DNA of 20,453 nucleotides from Chara braunii. Lineage: Eukaryota > Streptophyta > Charophyceae > Charales > Characeae. The notes beneath the pieces were generated by a model. That model did not search any database. It saw nothing but the letters and a program-made list of their open reading frames with translations, and had not been told where the DNA came from. Of the stretch, positions 18,786 to 20,453 are shown one piece after another (within the stretch, counting starts at the first letter, position 1; each line of letters starts with the position of its first letter). The stretch is taken from the NCBI GenBank assembly GCA_003427395.1, contig BFEA01000012.1:1719183-1739635 (forward strand), in the 5' to 3' direction. Both the position numbers and the translations under genes were made by a program.

Positions 18786-19472
18786 ACATCCTGGCTCCAG
18801 CTTGCCTGGCGCTCCTCCATCTAGGCCTTGCTCAACACCTCTAGATAGCCTAGTACTTTGTCCCACTTGGCCTTATCATCTTGGCTGGGCCAGCACCTCC
18901 GCTCTACACTCCTGCACCTTTGCCACTGCGGCGGTCATCTTATTCCCTTCCTCTCTCCTCCTTTTCTTCTCGCTCTTCATTCTCAACTTCCATGCTAACT
19001 TTTGCTCGTCTTCCCTCTCTCTTCGTTCCATTGGGTCTGTCATGGCTGCTAGCTCAGCGGCCAGCGCAGCCTTCTCATCCTTAGTCACATAGGACTCCGC
19101 CTCCTCGTCGTCCCCCAACGATAAATTAGCGACGCACTCGCTGATCTTCTTCTCCAGCTCGGTATCTGTCTCCCACTTCATCGTGCCACCACTACTTCCT
19201 TCCCCACTCTCAATTCTCATCCTCTCTTTCTCTTCTTCTGNTGCCGCTTCTGCTTCAGCAGCCTTCCTTCTTTCTTACTCCTCCTNTTGTACCCTCTTCA
19301 TCTCCTCCTCCAATCTCTTCATCTTCGCCGCCTGCTCGTCTACGATAGCCTTTAGCTTGGCTTGCTTTTCACGCTTTTTCCTCTCCTTATTCTCTTTGAC
19401 TAAGGCGACCATCTTTTCTTGCTGCTCGATGGTGTAGGGGCTAGTCTCCTTCCCACTACGGGTCTCAACCAT
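18786..19472 (-). pseudogene. Gag N-terminal region (coiled coil)
   Basis: An ATG at 19470-19472 starts MVETRSGKETSPYTIEQQEK, followed by a charged heptad-like helix (KENKERKKREKQAKLKAIV, then EQAAKMKRLEEEMKRVQ). A TAA at 19275-19277 interrupts it. The same frame resumes with MRIESGEGSSGG and another charged helix (ERREREDEQKLAWKLRMKSE) to a stop before 18876. Past that, another frame continues (DDKAKWDKVLGYLEVLSKA, one stop, EERQASW) up to the inversion edge, so a frame change lies near 18880. Two n bases (19241, 19286). Such coiled coils usually help Gag assemble. Confidence 0.8.
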
Positions 19473-20262
19473 GGTGATAAGTGTACAACCGGGTTAGTGG
19501 TTCCAAACCTCACCTCGTAGACGTCAACCCCTGACTGACAGACCTACTGACTCAATCTAAGACTCACAGAATCTTGACAAGGATCTTGTCAACTATGGTC
19601 TCTAGCCTAGACCTATACTATGGCTGTCACTACTGAACCAGTGGCTGATCACGAGGCATTTAAGGAGATCCCCCGTAACTCCTCAAGAATTCTTTAACGT
19701 CGCAGACAGGACGGCGTGATCAGCTTGGTTCTGCCTGTGCTTTCAGCCCACAACTCAGCCACAGCCTACTGTGCCACACCGAGCAGCCCGCCGGTCTGTA
19801 CCGGTCCTTGGGAGGGTTCGTATCCCCCGAGACAGTCGAGTCGTCAGACACAGATCATCAGCCTTACTTGGTCTGGTAGGGGAGTGGTTCCAACAGGCCC
19901 TTAACACTTAACGACGGCCTCCGTTTCAGCCTGCAGCTCGGAGTTCAGACCCTCTATACTGAAACTGAACAGACCTGCCGGACAGTACCGGTTATTAGGC
20001 TAGACGAGTTGTTTAACGAGCGCTCGCCGCTCAGGCCCAGGTCTCCAGATACCAGAGTAGAGATTAGTCCTTCTAAGTCCCGTCCAGGTTTGGCAGCAAG
20101 GCCCTATCCTTCATCCACAGAGTTCTATGGCCTAGGACAGAAGAGACTCAATGCAGAAAGAATAGACAGACAGACTGTACTCAACAAGTACCAAGGGGTA
20201 TGTGCACATCCATAGGGCAAGGGCAGGCTAAGGGCTTGGCGAGATGTTACCAACTGCAGCTT
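19473..20262 (-). other. Upstream leader / possible 5' LTR of the gypsy element
   Basis: No gene seen on either strand. On the element's strand this is the sequence 5' of the gag ATG and should hold the leader, primer-binding site and LTR. I did not find a TGGTATCAGAGC-type primer site or a copy of the 13270-14005 flank. Small plus-strand frames (19716-19904, 20009-20215) have no recognisable motif. Confidence 0.4.
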
Positions 20263-20395
20263 GGTCAAAGTCTTGGTCAACGCCTTGGTCAACGCCTTGG
20301 TCAACGGCCTTGGTCAACGTCGGTCAACGCTGCTATGACCCTCAGTCAACTTCGGTCAACTCCGATCAACACCTCCGGTCAACCCTCTCGGTCAA
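20263..20395 (-). promoter_or_regulatory. Array of ten W-box-like sites upstream of gag
   Basis: On the minus strand TTGACC occurs nine times (plus-strand GGTCAA at 20263, 20275, 20287, 20299, 20312, 20322, 20354, 20377, 20390) and TTGACT once (20344). TTGAC(C/T) is the core bound by plant WRKY factors. The first four sites are spaced exactly 12 bp as part of a CTTGGTCAACGC-type tandem repeat; later ones are irregular. Position and strand would suit a promoter region of the retroelement. Binding is inference. Confidence 0.45.
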
Positions 20396-20453
20396 CTCCC
20401 CGGTCAGCTATGGTTGCCGGCACTTCTGCCTCGCCAATCCCCTTCTTCTTCCT

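Larger units (their letters stand above)
14006..19472 (-). mobile_element. Degenerate Ty3/gypsy retrotransposon, internal region
   Basis: Read on the minus strand the order is gag, protease, reverse transcriptase, RNase H, integrase with zinc-binding HHCC, and a chromodomain-like end. Integrase after RNase H is the Ty3/gypsy order, and the tail points to the chromovirus branch. As assembled it is dead: in-frame stops at 19275-19277, 16546-16548 and 16174-16176; frame changes near 17240-17260, 15353-15357 and 15155-15165; an inverted gag segment; and active-site damage in reverse transcriptase and integrase. Eight n bases lie inside. LTRs are not identified. Some breaks may be consensus errors from collapsed copies rather than real decay. 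Confidence 0.95.

Overview
This is eukaryotic, repeat-rich, gene-poor nuclear DNA, most likely from a green plant or streptophyte alga. The grounds are long non-coding stretches with microsatellites, a spliced terminal exon of an oxysterol-binding-protein-related protein (ORP) of the plant type, and a Ty3/gypsy retrotransposon with a chromodomain-like tail. From memory the gag start (MVETRSGK) resembles retroelement proteins of the charophyte Chara; this is a recollection, not a search result.

The window is not one continuous piece of genome. Positions 13232-13269 are two back-to-back copies of the 19-bp Tn5/Nextera mosaic end, which is exactly the circularisation junction of a Nextera mate-pair library. 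Everything left of it and everything right of it should be treated as separate loci. All nine undetermined bases (n) lie to the right, which suggests gap-filled or collapsed repeat sequence there.

Left block (1-13231): a possible exon at the very start; a 128-bp tandem duplication (284-538); a GC-rich stretch with a 20-bp palindrome, G-boxes, G-runs and six GCCGAC motifs (832-1178); a 1.2-kb dispersed repeat present twice in the same orientation (1203-2430 and 10430-11626); a 336-bp tandem duplication across the edge of its first copy; further tandem arrays (3871-3958, 5021-5375, 7853-8132); two compound dinucleotide microsatellites in opposite orientation (6471-6563, 7024-7179); a poly-C tract; and the one recognisable host gene piece, the ORP terminal exon on the minus strand (9520-9748). 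Its upstream exons were not found here.

Right block (13270-20453): a degenerate Ty3/gypsy element on the minus strand, in the order gag N-terminus, capsid, Gly-rich and zinc-knuckle region, protease, reverse transcriptase, RNase H, integrase and chromodomain-like end. It cannot work as assembled. It has in-frame stops, several frameshifts, a Gly in place of the first catalytic Asp of reverse transcriptase, a 51-bp duplication that stretches the integrase D,D-35-E spacing to 52, and a gag capsid segment of about 0.5 kb lying in the opposite orientation. Upstream of gag, a 133-bp stretch carries ten W-box-like TTGAC(C/T) sites. No matching LTR pair is visible.

No new defence, CRISPR or biosynthetic system was found. 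The most useful results are the library-adapter junction, the ORP exon, the inverted gag segment, the two active-site lesions and the motif clusters.
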